DNA of 45,756 bases from Telmatospirillum sp. (GTDB taxonomy: Bacteria > Pseudomonadota > Alphaproteobacteria > Rhodospirillales > Magnetospirillaceae): the NCBI GenBank assembly GCA_031291415.1, contig JARLJB010000223.1, forward strand, positions 1 through 45,756, read 5' to 3'. Positions 43,062-45,756 of this stretch are shown here, one piece after another; position 1 is the first letter of the stretch; each line of letters begins with the position of its first letter. The notes below the pieces were generated by a model. That model saw only the letters and a program-made list of their open reading frames with translations. It did not search any database and was not told where the DNA came from. Position numbers and translations under genes: made by a program.

Positions 43062-43937
43062 TTAGTCGGCGAATTCCGGCTCGGCCTGTCCCGGAATGTC
43101 GACCGGCATGGCAAACAGGCTGCCGCTCGACGGATGCGCCGCGAGTTCGCCGGCGGGGCGGCCGGCCCGGGCCGAAGTGACGAACAGCGTCTTCAGATCC
43201 GGTCCGCCGAAGGCCACCATGGTCGGGCAGCGGACGGGCAAGGGATATTCGCCGACCAAATGGCCGTCCTGGTTATAGCATTGAATTCGCCCGCCTTCGT
43301 AGAGGGCGGTCCAGTAGCGTCCGGCGGCATCGACCGCCGCTCCGTCGGGACGGCCCCTCTCGGTGGCCGACGACGGGAGTTCAATCCATGGTTGGCGCGG
43401 GCCGATTTCGCCGCTCGTCAGATCGAAAGCATAGCGGTAGACGGTGAAAGCCGGTGTGTCGGAGTGATAAAGCCAATGGTTGTCCGGACTGAACGCCAAT
43501 CCGTTTGACGTCAGAAGCCCCCCTCCCACGGCAACCAATCCGCGTTCGTCAAATCGATAGAGATGGGCGTTGCGGCCAGCTTTCGGTTCATCAAGGGTGC
43601 CCGCCCATAAGCGTCCCAGGCGATCGCAACGTCCGTCGTTGAAGCGGCTGGTGGTCCAATTTTCGGGGTTGTCGGCCAGCTTGCGGAGCATCTGGCCATC
43701 GGCTCCGATTCGCCATAGACCCGATCTCATGCCGGCGACGAAACCGCCGGAGGCGGCAAGGGCGAGGCACCCGATTTGTTCGGGAACCGGCCATTGCGCA
43801 GTTTCTCCGGTATCGGGATCGAACCGGTGGATCGCCTGTCCCTTGATATCGATCCAATAGAGAGCCTGCTCGCGCACCGACCACAGGGGGCATTCGCCCA
43901 ACTCGGCTTTGACATCGAGCAGACAGGAAAAGGTCAT
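43062..43937 (-). CDS. SMP-30/gluconolactonase-family sugar lactonase
   Basis: A 291-aa six-bladed beta-propeller lactonase. Metal-site motifs visible: GECPLWS near residue 14 (catalytic-loop Glu), SRFNDGRCDRLGRLWAGT (metal-binding Asn-Asp region), LLTSNGLAFSPDNHWLYHSD and RPDGAAVDAAGRYW. It hydrolyses sugar lactones such as those formed from arabinose, xylose, galactose or glucose. It overlaps the aldose 1-epimerase gene by 4 bp, so the pair acts together. No sugar dehydrogenase is adjacent, so the substrate cannot be set. A terminator follows. Confidence 0.88.
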   Translation of the reverse strand: MTFSCLLDVKAELGECPLWSVREQALYWIDIKGQAIHRFDPDTGETAQWPVPEQIGCLALAASGGFVAGMRSGLWRIGADGQMLRKLADNPENWTTSRFNDGRCDRLGRLWAGTLDEPKAGRNAHLYRFDERGLVAVGGGLLTSNGLAFSPDNHWLYHSDTPAFTVYRYAFDLTSGEIGPRQPWIELPSSATERGRPDGAAVDAAGRYWTALYEGGRIQCYNQDGHLVGEYPLPVRCPTMVAFGGPDLKTLFVTSARAGRPAGELAAHPSSGSLFAMPVDIPGQAEPEFAD

Positions 43938-44839
43938 GCCAGTTGGTCAAGCTGGAAACGGACCGTGCCGGTCAAAGCGTCTCCCGGGGCCAGCACGCGG
44001 GCGCCGTGATCGCCGGGCGTTGCCGCCAAGGCCAGGGCGCCGTTGGCATGGGAGACCGGTTCGACGCAGAAGAAGTCTTTGCCGGCGGGCGTGAAAACCA
44101 CCAGATGCTGGAAGATATCGCTGGCGGTCATGGTGAGGGCGAGATGGTTTTCGGGCCAGGTGATCCGGACCTTGCCATCCCACTGGGCGAAACAATTGTC
44201 GAGTTCGACAGCATCGGGCGAGCCCGGTTCCGCGAAGGACCAGCCGGATGGCACGGGAACAAGACTGGTCGGCAGTTTGTCGGGACCGTTGAGCCAGACG
44301 GCGCCCGTCGAGAAGGACAGTTGCGATTGAGGACTGCGGCGGAAATAGGGATGCAATCCAAGGCCGGCCGGCATCGGTCGGCTGTCGCGGTTTTCGATCT
44401 CGAGGGTGATGGCAAGGCCGTCGGGCAAAAGCTCGAAGGTTTGGCGGGCGTTATAGGAAAAGGGCCAGTCGATGGTTCTGTCGCTGTCAGCCAGGTGATC
44501 GAGCGCCAGAACCAACCGTTGATCGTCGCGTTCGGCAACCCGCCAAGGCGTATACCAGCCGTTGCCGTGGATCGAATGCACCTCGCCCTGCAGATCGGGG
44601 CGCAACGCATAGTCCTGTCCCAGGAAGGAGAGTTGCGCGTTGGCGATACGGTTGGAATAGGGAATCAGCGGGAAACATCCGAGCTTGCGGGCGTTGCCGG
44701 CGGCCAGCGCCTCGTCGGAGATCGGACGCAGCAGAGCGACGCCGTCGGTGCTCCAATCGACAATCGCGCCACCAGTTTGCGGCTTGAGTGTCAGGCTCGA
44801 TTGCCCGGCGGTCAGGGTGACGAAAGCATCTTCGGTCAT
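43934..44839 (-). CDS. Aldose 1-epimerase (mutarotase family)
   Basis: A 301-aa GalM-type enzyme that interconverts alpha and beta anomers of free sugars. Motifs: LGCFPLIPYSNRIANAQLSF, HSIHGNGWYTPW (conserved His), GLGLHPYFRR (second His) and FFCVEPVSHANG (catalytic Glu). Shorter than E. coli GalM (346) but in range for the bacterial YeaD/GalM-like group. GGGGGAA lies before the ATG. It is the first gene of a two-gene unit with the lactonase. It would supply the beta-anomer to a dehydrogenase or isomerase, perhaps for the xylose pathway at the left of the window. Confidence 0.9.
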   Translation of the reverse strand: MTEDAFVTLTAGQSSLTLKPQTGGAIVDWSTDGVALLRPISDEALAAGNARKLGCFPLIPYSNRIANAQLSFLGQDYALRPDLQGEVHSIHGNGWYTPWRVAERDDQRLVLALDHLADSDRTIDWPFSYNARQTFELLPDGLAITLEIENRDSRPMPAGLGLHPYFRRSPQSQLSFSTGAVWLNGPDKLPTSLVPVPSGWSFAEPGSPDAVELDNCFAQWDGKVRITWPENHLALTMTASDIFQHLVVFTPAGKDFFCVEPVSHANGALALAATPGDHGARVLAPGDALTGTVRFQLDQLA

Positions 44840-44885
44840 ATGTTCCCCCGCGTTGCGACGATCAATGCGAATGCGATCTTTCCAA

Positions 44886-44919
44886 AATGAAAAAATGGCT
44901 CAGGTCATTCTTGCCTGAG
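44886..44919 (-). terminator. Terminator-like hairpin upstream of the epimerase gene
   Basis: On the minus strand CTCAGG, 9-nt loop, CCTGAG (44914-44919/44899-44904), then CCATTTTTTCATTTT. It would stop transcription arriving from the right, for example from the membrane-protein gene, before the epimerase promoter. Confidence 0.55.
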
Positions 44920-44925
44920 TTCGGT

Positions 44926-45007
44926 CCGCCGCCTTGCGGGACAATCCCCCAATCGACCGCAAGGCGGCGGGCCGAGTGTCGCCGCTCGTGAAAGAGTCGG
45001 CGGCGAC
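44926..45007. repeat. Two strong inverted repeats in the 44840-45159 gene-free gap
   Basis: A perfect 14-bp repeat, CCGCCGCCTTGCGG (44926-44939) with CCGCAAGGCGGCGG (44957-44970), 17-nt spacer, is followed by a perfect 8-bp repeat, GTCGCCGC (44978-44985) with GCGGCGAC (45000-45007). Open frames across the gap run through these palindromes and are not credible genes. They may be a further dispersed repeat, a small-RNA hairpin, or remnant IS DNA. The rest of the gap (to 45159) shows nothing I recognise. Confidence 0.6.
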
Positions 45008-45159
45008 CGTCGGTGGTCAGGCGATGGAACAGAGTGCGATCAGACGCACCCGGCGGCTGTCGATTCGCCGAACATGACGTCCCGTGACACGTCGCCCGCC
45101 GTGTCGAGAGAGAGTTCTCACCGCAATACACCCTGGTCGTCAAGGGGCATGCGTGTTTA

Positions 45160-45504
45160 TTAATGGCGACCGGCTGTCGGCGGACCGGCGTGCCTGGCGC
45201 CGGGCGGTGCCGTGGCGGGGCCGGCCGGCCTGGCGGGGCTCCGATTTTCCTCTTTTTCTTCCTCGTCTTCCCGATTGCGTACGGCAAAACCGCGCAAAAT
45301 CCAACCGGCCGAGGCGCCGACGATCAAAGCGGCTGACGCGCCGCTGGCAACAAATTCGGCGGCCTGCGTGAAGCCCAACCAGCCCTCGTTGAAATAGCCG
45401 AGGGCAAATCCCATTGAGGCGAGCGGAATCATCAGGATCGCGACAACGAAGCCGGCTCGCATCCAACCTTTGCTACGCAGGAGAGACAAGTGATAGTTGC
45501 TCAT
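45160..45504 (-). CDS. Small membrane protein with a Pro/Ala-rich charged tail
   Basis: From ATG 45504 the protein is 114 aa; ATG 45519 or GTG 45540 are possible, and no clear Shine-Dalgarno decides. Two hydrophobic segments (MRAGFVVAILMIPLASMGFA and SGASAALIVGASAGWILRGF) are followed by REDEEEKEEN and a Pro/Ala/Gly-rich C-terminus (PARPAGPATAPPGARHAGPP). No family recognised. Likely an inner-membrane protein with a cytoplasmic tail. Confidence 0.55.
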   Translation of the reverse strand: MSNYHLSLLRSKGWMRAGFVVAILMIPLASMGFALGYFNEGWLGFTQAAEFVASGASAALIVGASAGWILRGFAVRNREDEEEKEENRSPARPAGPATAPPGARHAGPPTAGRH

Positions 45505-45540
45505 GATGGATAAAACCATGAAATGAGAAGCCACAGTCAC

Positions 45541-45756
45541 TATAGGTCAAAAAGTGATGTTCCGGTCATTTTTGTCTCAAGTCCTGCAAAACTAAAGAAA
45601 ATACGGTGGACGCTCATACTAGGGCGTGTCCTCAATTGCCGATACCTCGCCCCATTTTCCCGTAAGACGAGTCCTTCGCCCAAGATGGGGCGTAAAAAGA
45701 TTCTACCAAAGGCAGAAGCAATGTGATTCATGAGAGGTCGGCTCGTTGAGGAGGCT
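45541..45756 (+). other. Right-edge region, possible IS end and start of an off-window gene
   Basis: No gene seen. AT-rich up to 45628, then GGGCGTGTCCTCAATTG after a CTAG, which is reminiscent of IS5-type termini but unproven. An 8-bp inverted repeat CGCCCCAT/ATGGGGCG lies at 45648-45655/45685-45692. A strong Shine-Dalgarno GAGGAGG at 45748-45754 at the very edge suggests a plus-strand gene starting just outside the window. Confidence 0.3.

Noticed and set aside
44888-44992. Short plus-strand frame starting MKKWLRS across the hairpins
   Set aside because: It runs through the terminator-like hairpin and the perfect 14-bp inverted repeat, and lacks a Shine-Dalgarno.

Overview
The window is about 60% GC chromosomal DNA from what looks like a free-living, motile, respiratory alphaproteobacterium, most likely of the Rhodospirillales (Magnetospirillum/Telmatospirillum-like). 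I infer this from the GC content, the dense chemosensory and two-component genes, Shine-Dalgarno spacing, and protein flavour. No rRNA, tRNA or 16S fragment is present to settle the taxonomy.

Left to right: the 3' end of an IS110-type transposase (2-196). A D-xylose locus follows (434-8604), with the ABC importer xylF-xylG-xylH on the minus strand, a divergent LacI-type regulator, then xylB-xylA on the plus strand. Next is a region of poorly characterised small or exported proteins (8844-13030): a 73-aa protein, a TPR-glycosyltransferase fusion, two small ORFs, a Gly/His/Tyr-rich exported protein and an exported trypsin-like protease. A complete chemosensory operon follows (13529-22842): HD-GYP response regulator, STAS, cheY, cheA, cheW, MCP, cheW, cheR, cheB. 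After it come a GT90-like glycosyltransferase, an HtrA protease with a PhoB-type two-component pair, a citrate-type MFS symporter, a Cache-domain MCP, a tripartite hybrid kinase with a divergent response regulator, and a large FAD/Fe-S D-lactate dehydrogenase. The right part has a putrescine importer (potF-potG-potH-potI), a second copy of the 73-aa family, a sugar lactonase with aldose 1-epimerase, a small membrane protein, and a right edge that may be the start of another insertion element.

Functional links: xylose would be imported by XylFGH, isomerised by XylA and phosphorylated by XylB, with the LacI-type protein probably acting at two palindromes centred on ACGT, 31 bp apart, in the xylF promoter. 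The chemosensory operon mixes classical Che parts with a c-di-GMP phosphodiesterase-type output, and its CheA carries two MshEN-like half-motifs. This suggests a chemosensory/c-di-GMP cross-link rather than plain flagellar steering.

The most novel structure is outside the genes. There are two families of dispersed palindromic elements. One is a roughly 97-100 bp three-way-junction repeat with three copies (299-398, 20276-20372, 26135-26232). The other starts on the stop codon of the upstream gene and has two copies (5705-5812, 27901-28032), each lying in the same orientation relative to that gene. A pair of paralogous 73-aa proteins of unknown function (8844-9065, 42538-42759) is the best candidate for an undescribed protein family. 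No CRISPR array, prophage, riboswitch or obvious defence system was seen.
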